NCBI GenBank assembly: GCA_041399085.1
Contig: JAWKTM010000011.1
Location: 1-64,000 of the forward strand
Source of the DNA: JAWKTM01 sp041399085
GTDB lineage: Bacteria; Planctomycetota; Planctomycetia; Pirellulales; Pirellulaceae
Direction of reading: 5' to 3'
DNA length: 64,000 nt
In this document: in pieces, positions 37,906 through 46,500 of the stretch
Numbering within the stretch: the first letter of the stretch is position 1
How the letters are laid out: each line of letters starts with the position of its first letter
The notes under the pieces: generated by a model
Databases searched by the model: none
Seen by the model: the letters and a program-made list of their open reading frames with translations, nothing else
Told to the model about the DNA's origin: nothing
Program-made: the position numbers and the translations under genes

Positions 37906-40900
37906 ATGCATCGCTTGCCCCGCTCAATCGCTGCCGTTTGCCTTCTCGCCGCCTCCGTTAACGCGACGGCTCGCGCCGACGAAGCCTCCACATCATCGCC
38001 CGACTTCACTCGCGAAGTGCGGCCGATTCTGTCTCGTCACTGCTTCAAATGCCACGGGCCCGACCCCGATACGCGCGAAGCCGGCTTGCGCTTGGACGAC
38101 CCGACAAGCGCGACCGCGCCGGCCGATTCGGGCGAGACGGCGATTGTGCCCGGCAAGCCCGACGCCAGCGAGTTATTGACGCGCGTGTTCAGCGACGACG
38201 AAAGTCTGCTGATGCCGCCGCCCTCGGCCAAGCTGCCGTTGACCGCCGCGCAGAAGGAAACGCTGCGTCGATGGATCGCGGCCGGCGCCGAGTACGAACA
38301 GCACTGGGCCTTCCAGCCGCCCGTGCACGGCGAACCGCCGGCGGTGAAGGCCGCCGATTGGCCACATAACGCGATCGACCGGTTCGTGCTGGCGAAGCTC
38401 GAGTCGATGGACTTGAAGCCCTCGCCACCAGCCGACCGCGAGACACTGGCTCGCCGCGCGTCGTTCGATTTGATTGGACTGCCGCCGACGCCCGCCGAGC
38501 TGGACGCCTTCCTAGCCGACGATGCACCGAACGCCTACGAACGCTACGTCGATCGCCTGCTCGAATCGCCTCGATACGGCGAACGGTGGGCGCGACGCTG
38601 GCTCGATCTGGCTCGCTACGCCGATACGAACGGCTACGAAAAGGACCGCCCGCGAAGCATCTGGCCTTATCGCGATTGGGTCATCAATGCCTTGAACGCC
38701 GACATGCCGTTCGATCAATTCACGATCGAACAACTGGCGGGCGACATGCTGCCCAACGCCACGATCCAGCAGCGGATCGCCACCGGCTTTCATCGCAACA
38801 CGATGCTGAACGAAGAGGGCGGCATCGATCCGCTGGAGTTCCGCTTCTATGCGATGACCGACCGAGTGCAGACGACCGGCACCACGTGGCTGGGCCTGAC
38901 GCTGCAATGTGCCCAATGCCACACGCACAAATACGATCCGCTGCCGCATCGCGAGTATTACGCGATCATGGCGATGCTGAACAACGCCGACGAACCCGAG
39001 CTCGATATTCCCACGCCCGAGGTCTCCGCCCAGCGCGAGCAGCGGCAGCAGCAGATCGCCGCGTTGATCGACAAGCTGCTGACGAAGGCGCCGGCCGATG
39101 GATTTGCGAAATGGTTGGCGGTCGAGCGCGAGCGAGTCATTCGCTGGCGGCCGCTGCGTCCGGCGACGGCCAAATCGAACTTGCCGCTGCTGACCGTCCA
39201 GGACGACGATTCGGTGTTCGTCAGCGGCGACATCACCAAGACGGATACCTACGAATTGACCTTCGCCCCGGGCGCGCAGCCGATCACGGCCGTGCGGTTG
39301 GAAGCGATGCCCGACGATCGGCTGCCGGCTCACGGGCCGGGGATGACCTATTACGAAGGTCGCAAAGGGGATTTCTTCCTCGGCGAGTTCCAGCTTGAAG
39401 CCGACGGTCAGCCCGTGAAGTTCGCTTCGGCCAATCATTCGTTCGCCAAGCTGAGCATCGGCGGCGGAGCGGTCTCGGCGGCGCTCACGATCGACGGCGA
39501 TCCAGAAACCGGCTGGTCCACGGCCACGCGCGAAGGCGAGCCGCATCACGCCGTCTATCGCTTGGAGCAACCGTTGACCGAGGCCGGCGAGCTGCGGTTG
39601 CGAATGTTGTTCGGTCGGCACTACGCCGCGTCGCTCGGCCGGTTCCGCATCTGGGTAACCGACGATCCTCGCGCGAACGACGCCCGCGAAATGCCGGCCG
39701 AGATCGAGTCGCTGCTGTTGTTGGCCGACGCCGATTTGAACCCGTCGCAAGCGCGACCAGCTTCGCCGCTACTACCTGCAAACCTCGGCGGACTTAGCCG
39801 ACGAGCGAGCCGAATTGATCGCCTGAAAAACTTGCCCGCCTATCCCACGACGTTGGTCATGCACGAGCGTCCGCCGGAAAATCCACGGCCGACGTTCATC
39901 CACAAACGGGGCGAGTTCCTGCAGCCGACCGACGAAGTCCAGCCGGGCGTGTTCTCGTCGCTGCACGCGTTGCCGCCGGGCGTCGAGGCGAATCGGTTGG
40001 GATTGGCTCGCTGGCTGGTGGCTCGCGACAACCCGCTGACTTCGCGTGTCGTCGTGAACCGAGCCTGGGCGGCGTTCTTCGGGCTGGGCCTGGTTCGCAC
40101 GGTCGAGGACTTCGGCTTCCAAGGGGCCGCGCCGTCGCATCCCGAGTTGCTCGATTACTTGGCCGTCGAGCTGATGGAGGACGGCTGGTCGATGAAGCGA
40201 TTGCACAAGCGGATTGTGATGAGTGCCGCGTACCGACAAGCGTCGCGCGTGACGCCCGAGTTGCTCGAACTCGATCCGGAAAACGTCTGGCTGGCCCGCG
40301 GGCCGCGAGTGCGTTTGGACGGCGAGATGATCCGCGACGCGGCGCTCCGAGCCAGCGGGCTGTTGTCGCCGAAGCTGGGTGGGCCCAGCGTCTTCCCGCC
40401 GCAACCGCCGGGCGTCACGACCGAGGGAACTTACGGCAAGCTGAATTGGAATCCGAGCACCGGCGAGGACCGCTACCGCCGCGGGCTGTACACGTTCAGC
40501 AAACGGACGGCGCCTTTCGCGATGTTCACCACGTTCGACGGCCCGACCGGCGAAGCGTGTCTCGCTCGCCGCGATGTGTCGAACACGCCGCTACAAGCGT
40601 TGACGTTGATGAACGACGTGGTGTTTCAAGAGGCAGCTCAAGCCCTAGGCCAACGACTTGCCGGGCACAATGCTGGAGGCAATGCCGGGCAGCTTGACGA
40701 GGACAACGCCGCGCGGCTCGACGAGCTGTATCGCCGCGTGTTGTCGCGGCGGCCGAACGCAGCCGAACAAGCGACGCTGCTCGGCTTCTTCGACGCACAG
40801 CGCGGCCGTCTCGAAGCGGGCGAACTCGACGCGGCGGCCATCCTCCGCGACGCCCCAAAGATTGCGGAGCTGCCGCAAGTCGACGCGAAAGACGCGGCGG

Positions 40901-40959
40901 CCTGGACCTTGGTCGCTCGCATCGTGCTGAACTTGGACGAAGCGATCACCAAGCATTAG
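37906..40959 (+). CDS. PSD1-type secreted cytochrome (PSCyt1-DUF1549-DUF1553), with compensated frameshift
   Basis: The protein has 1,017 residues. A signal peptide (1-24, ends TARA) precedes the PSCyt1 haem domain with CFKCH (nt 38041-38055) and the MPP ligand motif (MPPPSAKLPLT). DUF1549 follows (RRASFDLIGLPPTPAELDAF, YGERWARRWLDLARYADTNGYE), with a second CxxCH (CAQCHTHKYDP), then DUF1553 (LARWLVARDNPLTSRVVVNR, GAAPSHPELLDYLAVE, NTPLQALTLMND). Around nt 39740-39832 the family-like text (DQLRRYYLQTSADLADERAE) is in another frame, so +1 near 39740 and -1 near 39832 scramble about 30 residues without a stop. No DUF1501 partner follows it directly. Confidence 0.9.
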   Translation: MHRLPRSIAAVCLLAASVNATARADEASTSSPDFTREVRPILSRHCFKCHGPDPDTREAGLRLDDPTSATAPADSGETAIVPGKPDASELLTRVFSDDESLLMPPPSAKLPLTAAQKETLRRWIAAGAEYEQHWAFQPPVHGEPPAVKAADWPHNAIDRFVLAKLESMDLKPSPPADRETLARRASFDLIGLPPTPAELDAFLADDAPNAYERYVDRLLESPRYGERWARRWLDLARYADTNGYEKDRPRSIWPYRDWVINALNADMPFDQFTIEQLAGDMLPNATIQQRIATGFHRNTMLNEEGGIDPLEFRFYAMTDRVQTTGTTWLGLTLQCAQCHTHKYDPLPHREYYAIMAMLNNADEPELDIPTPEVSAQREQRQQQIAALIDKLLTKAPADGFAKWLAVERERVIRWRPLRPATAKSNLPLLTVQDDDSVFVSGDITKTDTYELTFAPGAQPITAVRLEAMPDDRLPAHGPGMTYYEGRKGDFFLGEFQLEADGQPVKFASANHSFAKLSIGGGAVSAALTIDGDPETGWSTATREGEPHHAVYRLEQPLTEAGELRLRMLFGRHYAASLGRFRIWVTDDPRANDAREMPAEIESLLLLADADLNPSQARPASPLLPANLGGLSRRASRIDRLKNLPAYPTTLVMHERPPENPRPTFIHKRGEFLQPTDEVQPGVFSSLHALPPGVEANRLGLARWLVARDNPLTSRVVVNRAWAAFFGLGLVRTVEDFGFQGAAPSHPELLDYLAVELMEDGWSMKRLHKRIVMSAAYRQASRVTPELLELDPENVWLARGPRVRLDGEMIRDAALRASGLLSPKLGGPSVFPPQPPGVTTEGTYGKLNWNPSTGEDRYRRGLYTFSKRTAPFAMFTTFDGPTGEACLARRDVSNTPLQALTLMNDVVFQEAAQALGQRLAGHNAGGNAGQLDEDNAARLDELYRRVLSRRPNAAEQATLLGFFDAQRGRLEAGELDAAAILRDAPKIAELPQVDAKDAAAWTLVARIVLNLDEAITKH

Positions 40960-40995
40960 AGCTGGCGCAACGTGCCTGGGGTCGAGCGAACGTGT

Positions 40996-41026
40996 GGCAC
41001 GCCCAGAGTCTTCGATGGGCGTGGCT
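40996..41026 (+). repeat. Dispersed 31-bp repeat, copy 1 (inverted partner at 42918-42948)
   Basis: These 31 bases are the exact reverse complement of 42918-42948. Each copy contains G-rich and C-rich arms (GCACGCCCA / TGGGCGTG) that can pair. The two copies flank the phosphatidyltransferase gene and the minisatellite. Confidence 0.85.
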
Positions 41027-41161
41027 GGCTCCCAAGGCGAGCGGCGAATGAGAATTTACGGAAATACAAGCACGATGCGCCAGCGAGTGTGTCGGAAACT
41101 CACTCACTCACCCACTCACTAGCTTGCGCTGCGTGCTGGTATGGTCTAACGTGCCGCTCGC

Positions 41162-41863
41162 CTAAACGCCATCGTCGCGCGTCGTGATCCATTCCGACGT
41201 ATCAGGCGGCGCGCCTTGGCGATTCACTTCGCGAACCGAAAGCACCAGCCCCACAACCAACTGGACGACGCCCACCGCCAGCAAGATCGCCAGAAACCCG
41301 GTGGCGACTCGCTCCGCCGTCAGCCAAGCGACCGGCGCGCTGCCGGTGGCCAACCACGCCATTGCTCCGCCGTACAGCACCAACAGCGATTTGAACTCGG
41401 TCGGGCCGAAGCTGTTCAGCGTGAACTGGCCGATCATCTTGGCCTTGATGTTGGTCAGCACGGCCGTGGCGAACAGACAGATCACGGCCGCGATCCCCAT
41501 CTCTAACTGATGGCACGACACAGCCAGGCCAGCCAGCCAATAGGCGAACGACAGCGGATCGAAGAAGTGGTCGAGCAGCTCGCCGCCGTTGCGGCACTGG
41601 CCGGTGGCTCGGGCGTGCGTACCGTCGAACACGTCGGCGATATGGTTGCCCGCCACGCCCAACGCGATCAGCAACCCGCCCCACCAATACTGGGTCGAGA
41701 ACGCGAACCCGACGGCCGCCATGATCGCCAACGCGTGCCCGGTCAGCACGATCGCCTCGGGCGGCAATTGCCGAGGCAACGGCAGCCACGGGTACCAGCG
41801 TTTCATCGGCAGGGTCAGAACCGGGTCGAGCAGGCTGTGAGAAATGCGTTGGCTCATGGTCAT
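41162..41863 (-). CDS. CDP-alcohol phosphatidyltransferase
   Basis: The membrane enzyme has 233 residues and transfers a phosphatidyl group from a CDP-linked donor to an alcohol. The full family motif D-x2-D-G-x2-A-R-x8-G-x3-D-x3-D is present with D77, D80, D98 and D102 as metal ligands. Six transmembrane helices are expected (for example 38-55, 60-75, 105-150, 190-212). The alcohol (glycerol phosphate, inositol, serine or other) cannot be told from the sequence. It is isolated, with repeats on both sides. M1 or M3 may be the start. Confidence 0.9.
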   Translation of the reverse strand: MTMSQRISHSLLDPVLTLPMKRWYPWLPLPRQLPPEAIVLTGHALAIMAAVGFAFSTQYWWGGLLIALGVAGNHIADVFDGTHARATGQCRNGGELLDHFFDPLSFAYWLAGLAVSCHQLEMGIAAVICLFATAVLTNIKAKMIGQFTLNSFGPTEFKSLLVLYGGAMAWLATGSAPVAWLTAERVATGFLAILLAVGVVQLVVGLVLSVREVNRQGAPPDTSEWITTRDDGV

Positions 41864-41931
41864 TCGCAGGGAATCGAGTGCGGGTCAGTCGAGCGTCGTT
41901 GGTTTCCACGGAGACGGTCGGGCGTTCGGAA

Positions 41932-41961
41932 TTTGGAGTGCTCCGCCTCGTCGGAGCTTTC
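41932..41961 (-). repeat. Dispersed 30-bp hairpin word, copy 2
   Basis: Exact reverse complement of 24880-24909. It sits at the start of the repeat-rich spacer between the phosphatidyltransferase and the sigma factor. Confidence 0.8.
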
Positions 41962-41986
41962 TTCGGATGTGCGAGTCGAGGTTCGC

Positions 41987-42114
41987 GTCTCAGCAGGAGT
42001 TTCGCCCTCCCAAACCGCGTCTCAGCAGGAGCTTCGATCTCCCATCACCGCGGCTCAGCAGGAGCTTCGATCTCCCACAACGGCGGCTCAGCAGGAGCTT
42101 CGCCCTCCCAGGGC
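41987..42114 (+). repeat. Tandem repeat, 4 copies of 32-33 bp
   Basis: Four units start at 41987, 42019, 42052 and 42085. Each contains CTCAGCAGGAG(C/T)TTCG followed by (CC/AT)CTCCCA. Unit differences are few. It is non-coding by context. Confidence 0.85.
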
Positions 42115-42270
42115 GATAAACGTCACGAGCGGCTGGCTCGCTCCTACTAACGCAAGCGGCCTTCGGCTCCCGACAACTTCCGTCGAGTTCGCGGCAAAAT
42201 TCGGCCGCCGCACGACCGAGCCCACGTCGGAATCGTTTTGCAGCCTCGCCGAACGGCCGTGCGGCTCAAC

Positions 42271-42373
42271 TAGGCGAGCGGCAGATGAGAATGTACCCAC
42301 TGGGACGCTGGCAGCGTCCGCCACGTGGCCGATGCTGCCAGCATCGGCAGGTAAAATTTCACTGCCGATCGCC
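42271..42373 (+). repeat. Dispersed ~104-bp double-hairpin repeat, copy 1
   Basis: About 95% identical, in the same orientation, to 56862-56965. It carries two perfect palindromic arms: GACGCTG-G-CAGCGTC and GATGCTG-C-CAGCATC. The two copies bracket the sigma/FecR/cytochrome block and csrA. Likely a dispersed intergenic element without coding capacity. Confidence 0.85.
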
Positions 42374-42377
42374 CTAA

Positions 42378-42625
42378 ATGACATTGCAGCCCGTCGGAAT
42401 GGGTTTGCGCCTTGTCGGAATGACATTGCGCCGCGTCGGAATGACATTGCGCCGCGTCGGAATGACATTGCGCCTCGTCGGAATGACATTGCGCCTCGTC
42501 GGAATGACATTGCGCGCTGTCGGAACGGCATTGCGCCTTGTCGGAATGGGTTTGCGCCTCGTCGGAGTGACATGCGCCTCGTCGGGTGACATTGCGCTCG
42601 TCGGGGACATGTGCGCTCGTCGGAA
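42378..42625 (+). repeat. 21-bp minisatellite
   Basis: Nine contiguous units start every 21 bases from 42378 to 42546; about three degenerate units follow to 42625. Read on the plus strand the unit encodes M-T-L-R-(L/R)-V-G. Because 21 is a multiple of 3 and no unit contains a stop, several frames on both strands remain open for hundreds of codons. I do not annotate these as genes. Confidence 0.9.
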
Positions 42626-42801
42626 TCGCTCCGCACGCCTTCTCCAGCCTCTCGGCCGAACCGACTGGCCGGGCCGTCGCGTGGCCGGTGGTCACAGTCG
42701 AGTTGCCGAGCTGACTTTGCCGGAGAAACCGACAATTCTGTGAATTCCGCGTGGGATTTCTGCCGCTGGGGATAATATCGTGAACCGCCCGAATCGCATG
42801 C

Positions 42802-42833
42802 AAGCGGCAGGGCGCAAGCCCTCCGGTATCGCG
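42802..42833 (+). repeat. Direct 32-bp repeat with GCAA-loop hairpin, copy 1
   Basis: Identical to 42969-43000, 167 bases downstream. It contains AGGGC-GCAA-GCCCT, a 5-bp stem with a GNRA-type loop. Between the copies lies a further hairpin, GCACGCCCA (42842) with TGGGCGTGC. Confidence 0.85.
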
Positions 42834-42917
42834 ATCGGGTGGCACGCCCATAGCGCAGCGGTGGGCGTGCTCAGGTGAGACGATGCTCAACGAGGCAGGC
42901 AACCTTTCGAGCGAAGC

Positions 42918-42948
42918 AGCCACGCCCATCGAAGACTCTGGGCGTGCC
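42918..42948 (-). repeat. Dispersed 31-bp repeat, copy 2
   Basis: Exact reverse complement of 40996-41026. Confidence 0.85.
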
Positions 42949-42968
42949 ACCCAACCCGAATCACATGT

Positions 42969-43000
42969 AAGCGGCAGGGCGCAAGCCCTCCGGTATCGCG
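42969..43000 (+). repeat. Direct 32-bp repeat with GCAA-loop hairpin, copy 2
   Basis: Identical to 42802-42833; it ends 60 bases before the start of the sigma-factor gene, so it lies in that gene's upstream region. Confidence 0.85.
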
Positions 43001-43060
43001 TAACCGGACGGCTGGCGCCGTTCCGTTTCGCCCCGAAACTCGCCGAGACACCTACCCGCC

Positions 43061-43600
43061 ATGACGCAGCCCGCCGAGCCAACGCCGTCCGCCGAATTCA
43101 TCGGCCATGTGACGCGAGCCCAGCGGACCTTGTACGCCTTTATCCTGTCGCTGCTGTGCCGGCCCGAGGATGCCGAGGACGTGTTGCAAGAGACAAACGT
43201 GGTGCTCTGGACCAAAGCCGGTGAATTCGACGCCAGCCGCGAGTTCCTGCCGTGGGCGTTGCGAATCGCACAGCTTCAGGCGATGGCTCATCGCAAGCGA
43301 CACGCCCAACGCCGCTGGGTGTTCGACGACACGCTGCTGGCCAGCATCGCCGACCAAGCGGCTCGGCAGGCGGACGCATCGGGCGACGGCCGCCGATCGG
43401 CGCTCGTCGGCTGCCTGCGAAAGCTGCCCGACGAACAGCGACAATTGGTGGCTCGCCGTTACGAGCCCGGCGGGTCCGTCAACCAATTGGCCGAGCAGCG
43501 GGGCGTATCGCCGAAAGCGTTGTCGGAATCGCTCCGCCGCATCCGCCGCACGCTGCTGCAATGCATCGAACGCACTTTGGCGCGGGAGGCCCAAGCATGA
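43061..43600 (+). CDS. ECF-type RNA polymerase sigma factor (planctomycete PSD-linked group)
   Basis: The protein has 179 residues. Region 2 is seen in LYAFILSLLCRPEDAEDVLQETNVVLW and region 4 in LPDEQRQLVARRY...SVNQLAEQRGVSPKALSESLRRIRRTLLQCI. The wording is that of the Rhodopirellula-type ECF group, in which the sigma gene precedes a FecR-type gene and secreted cytochromes. It would direct transcription of a regulon that probably includes the downstream block. The stop overlaps the FecR start (ATGA), so sigma and regulator are made together. Confidence 0.92.
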   Translation: MTQPAEPTPSAEFIGHVTRAQRTLYAFILSLLCRPEDAEDVLQETNVVLWTKAGEFDASREFLPWALRIAQLQAMAHRKRHAQRRWVFDDTLLASIADQAARQADASGDGRRSALVGCLRKLPDEQRQLVARRYEPGGSVNQLAEQRGVSPKALSESLRRIRRTLLQCIERTLAREAQA

Positions 43601-45126
43601 CGGACGATCGCCATTTATCCGAGCAACCGCTTACCGGAACGCCCGAGCCGCTGGCTTCCGCCGCCGATTCCGCTTCGCGGGATTTGGCCGAGCTGGAAAC
43701 GTTGTTGAATGCCTTGGCCGACGACCGGTTGGACGAGGTCGGCCAGCGACGGCTGAACGACATGCTGCGAGCGGACGCGTCGCTGCGCCAGCAGTATCTG
43801 GCGTGGATGCAATTGCACGCCGATTTGCATTGGGATTACGCGGCCGCGGCATCGGCGGACGATGAGAGCCGCGAAGAACGGATCGGTTCGCACGGGTCGG
43901 ACTCGAAAGCGTCGCTGCCGCCATCAACGCCAGCGGAAGCGGGGCGGACTGGAGTTTCCCGCCCGCGGCTTTCCCCACGAAACTCGAATCCCGTGGCCAC
44001 CAAGAACGAGCGGTTGCTGCGCGGCGTGTTGGTCGGCGTCGCCGTGCTGCTGTTGGCGATCGGCATTTCCTCGCGGTCGACTCCCGTTCGTCGCGAAGCC
44101 AAGGACATCGTCACGCTGGAAGCGGCCAGCGGCGCGGTGACGTGGAGTCATCCGGGCGAGGAGACGCGAGCCGGTTTGACGGCCGGCGCCGAATTGCCCG
44201 CCGGCACGTTGGTGGTCGAAGGCGAAGCGGCTTCGGCCCAACTTCGATTCGCGGACGGCACGCGGTTGACGTTGTCGGGCGATGCCGAGCTGTCGTTCAC
44301 CGACGGGAAGCAAAAGCAATTGGTGTTGCGTCGGGGGCTGCTCGCCGCTCAAGTCGAACGGCAGCCGCCGATTCGCCCGCTGGTGGTTCGCACGCCGACC
44401 GCGGAAGTTCGCGTGGTCGGCACCGTGTTCTCGGTGTCGGCCGATCAAGACGGCACCGAGCTGATGGTGGAAAGCGGTCGGGTCCGCATGCGGCGACTGG
44501 CCGACGGCAAGGAGGTGGAGCTGACGGACCGGCAATCGGCTGTCGCGACGTTCGATACGGCCGAACCGATGAAGCCCGCTCGACCCGCCCCGCCGCCCCC
44601 ACAATGGACGCAAGACTTCCGCGAGCCGCCGCCACCGAACTGCAAAGGCCACTGGCAACCAGCCCGCGACGGGCAACCGGCGATGGTGACCGCCGTTCCC
44701 TGCATCGCCGGCCGCGACGCCGACGACCGCCCAGTGATTCACTATGGCATCACGGCTCGTGCCGCCCCGACCGCCGCCTCGCACGGGCTCGTGACGCTGA
44801 CTCCCACAAGTCGCCTGCGTGTCCGCTACCGAGTTGCCAGCGACAGCAATGTACGAATCATGTTGGGTCTACAAAAACCCAACGGCGGCTTTGGCGGCAA
44901 TTTTCAAGTTTGGCTGGCTGCGGACGAAGTCTCGCGGCTGCTGACGACGGAGCCCTCTACTTCCGACGCTTCCTGGCAATCGCTGGACATTCCCATCGCC
45001 GAATTCGAGCCGCTGATCGACCACATACCTCGTCCGCCGAACAACGCCCAAGTATCCTTAGTGTTCGTCGCGACCACGTCGATCGAAGCCGGTCTGGAAG
45101 TGGCCGAGTTGTCTATCACACCATAA
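43597..45126 (+). CDS. FecR-domain protein, probable membrane anti-sigma/sensor
   Basis: From the ATG at 43597 the protein has 509 residues. A cytosolic N-terminal part (ELETLLNALADDRLDEVGQRRLNDML... resembles the anti-sigma helical bundle) is followed by one transmembrane helix at about 140-158 (LLRGVLVGVAVLLLAIGIS). The periplasmic FecR domain follows: LPAGTLVVEGEAASAQLRFADGTRL and RTPTAEVRVVGTVFSVSAD. The C-terminal 170 residues look like a beta-sandwich binding module. The gene overlaps the sigma factor and would transmit a periplasmic signal to it. The ligand is unknown. Confidence 0.88.
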   Translation: MTDDRHLSEQPLTGTPEPLASAADSASRDLAELETLLNALADDRLDEVGQRRLNDMLRADASLRQQYLAWMQLHADLHWDYAAAASADDESREERIGSHGSDSKASLPPSTPAEAGRTGVSRPRLSPRNSNPVATKNERLLRGVLVGVAVLLLAIGISSRSTPVRREAKDIVTLEAASGAVTWSHPGEETRAGLTAGAELPAGTLVVEGEAASAQLRFADGTRLTLSGDAELSFTDGKQKQLVLRRGLLAAQVERQPPIRPLVVRTPTAEVRVVGTVFSVSADQDGTELMVESGRVRMRRLADGKEVELTDRQSAVATFDTAEPMKPARPAPPPPQWTQDFREPPPPNCKGHWQPARDGQPAMVTAVPCIAGRDADDRPVIHYGITARAAPTAASHGLVTLTPTSRLRVRYRVASDSNVRIMLGLQKPNGGFGGNFQVWLAADEVSRLLTTEPSTSDASWQSLDIPIAEFEPLIDHIPRPPNNAQVSLVFVATTSIEAGLEVAELSITP

Positions 45127-45171
45127 TGCTCTCACCGTAACTGCCTCATCTCTTGCATTGTTAAAAGCCCC

Positions 45172-46467
45172 ATGTTGCTCCCACGTCGCACCTTCCTTCG
45201 CGGACTTGGCGTCGGTATGGCTTTGCCGTTGCTCGAAGCCATGTCGCCAGCCATTACCAAAGCCGCCGAACCACAATCCGATAGTTCAGCGGACTCGAAT
45301 ACTCCTCGCCGTTTCGCATTTATCTACACGCCGAACGGATACAACCAAGCGACCTTTCTACCAACACGGACCGGCGACGATTGGGACTTGCCACGGGCGT
45401 TGGAACCGCTGGCTCCGGTGCGTGAACACGTAACCTTGCTGACCGGCTTGGATCGCACCTTTGTCGGAGGCACCGGCGTTCATGCCCAATGTGGCGCCTG
45501 TTGGCTCACAAGCTCCCCGCCCCAAGAGACGCTCGACGGCGGCTTTCCCACCAATATCACGCTCGACCAAATCATCAGTCAGCAAATTGGCCGTGATACG
45601 GTGATCCCATCACTTGAACTTAGCTGCAACGACTTCACGGACAACAAAGAGACCAAGTATTTCGAATGTATCTCCTGGTTGTCGCCCGGATGCGCGGCCG
45701 GCGTGGAGAAGGATCCCCGAGCGGTCTTCCGTCGATTGTTCGGAAAGCCGGCTAACCGGCACGTGCGGAGCGTATTGGATGCGGTCTTGGCCGACGCTCA
45801 CTCGCTGCACACCCGACTGGGAACGAACGACCGCCGCAAATTAGACGAATACTTGCAGAGCGTCCGGGAAACCGAACGGCGAATCGAATTGGCCGAACAG
45901 TCCGCCGCCCGATTCTCTCAACCCCCATTGCCAGAACCCAAAGGCGTGCCCGAGAATCGCGGCGACTATTTGCGTCTAATGGCGGAATTGTTTGTGCTGG
46001 CCTTCCAGCAAGACCTGACTCGCGTCGCGACGCTGGTGATCGACCCCGAACGTTGGGATTCGCCGCGGATGTTTCACGGTGTGTTTGATAAGCCCCAAAA
46101 TCACCATGTCCTGACACATACCAAGAGTGAGGAAGCGAAGGCGGCTTTGACACAAATTGATCGATTCCACGTCGAGTTCTTTGCCCATGTCGTTCGCCGC
46201 CTAGCGGAAATTCAAGACGGCGAACGCTCGCTGCTGGAATCATGTTGCGTGGCGATGGGCAGTGGGATCAGCGATGGCGACTCTCATAACTACGGCGATC
46301 TCCAGGTGCTGTTGGCCGGCACGTGTGGCGGCTCGATTCGCCCCGGTCGACATCTTCACTTCGACGGCCAGCGTCCTTTGGCCGACCTGTGGTTGTCATT
46401 GGCGCAAACCGCTGGCAGCCAACGAAATCGCTTCGCCGACAGTACCAGCCCGCTCGAACTGGGCTAA
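45172..46467 (+). CDS. DUF1552 family secreted protein
   Basis: The protein has 431 residues. The N-terminus has a Tat-like leader with RRTFLRG and a hydrophobic stretch. Family segments: FIYTPNGYNQATFLP, LLTGLDRTFVGGTGVHAQCGACWLT, ITLDQIISQQIG, IPSLELSCNDF, and the C-terminal GSGISDGDSHNYGDLQVLLAG. DUF1552 proteins are normally encoded next to a PSD2 (DUF1592) cytochrome; here the PSD2 gene is 7 kb downstream at the other end of the block. Fold is related to alkaline-phosphatase-like DUF1501 proteins. Function unproven. Confidence 0.9.
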   Translation: MLLPRRTFLRGLGVGMALPLLEAMSPAITKAAEPQSDSSADSNTPRRFAFIYTPNGYNQATFLPTRTGDDWDLPRALEPLAPVREHVTLLTGLDRTFVGGTGVHAQCGACWLTSSPPQETLDGGFPTNITLDQIISQQIGRDTVIPSLELSCNDFTDNKETKYFECISWLSPGCAAGVEKDPRAVFRRLFGKPANRHVRSVLDAVLADAHSLHTRLGTNDRRKLDEYLQSVRETERRIELAEQSAARFSQPPLPEPKGVPENRGDYLRLMAELFVLAFQQDLTRVATLVIDPERWDSPRMFHGVFDKPQNHHVLTHTKSEEAKAALTQIDRFHVEFFAHVVRRLAEIQDGERSLLESCCVAMGSGISDGDSHNYGDLQVLLAGTCGGSIRPGRHLHFDGQRPLADLWLSLAQTAGSQRNRFADSTSPLELG

Positions 46468-46500
46468 ACCGTCAACTCTCATCACGGTTCCGGCCCATCA

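Noticed and set aside
42378..42625. Possible CRISPR array
   Set aside because: The 21-bp units are contiguous with no unique spacers between them and there are no cas genes; it is a minisatellite.
41510..43082. Long open frames on both strands across the repeat region (up to 359 codons)
   Set aside because: They are produced by the stop-free 21-bp repeat and by GC-rich spacers; translations are repetitive and lack start signals or family resemblance.
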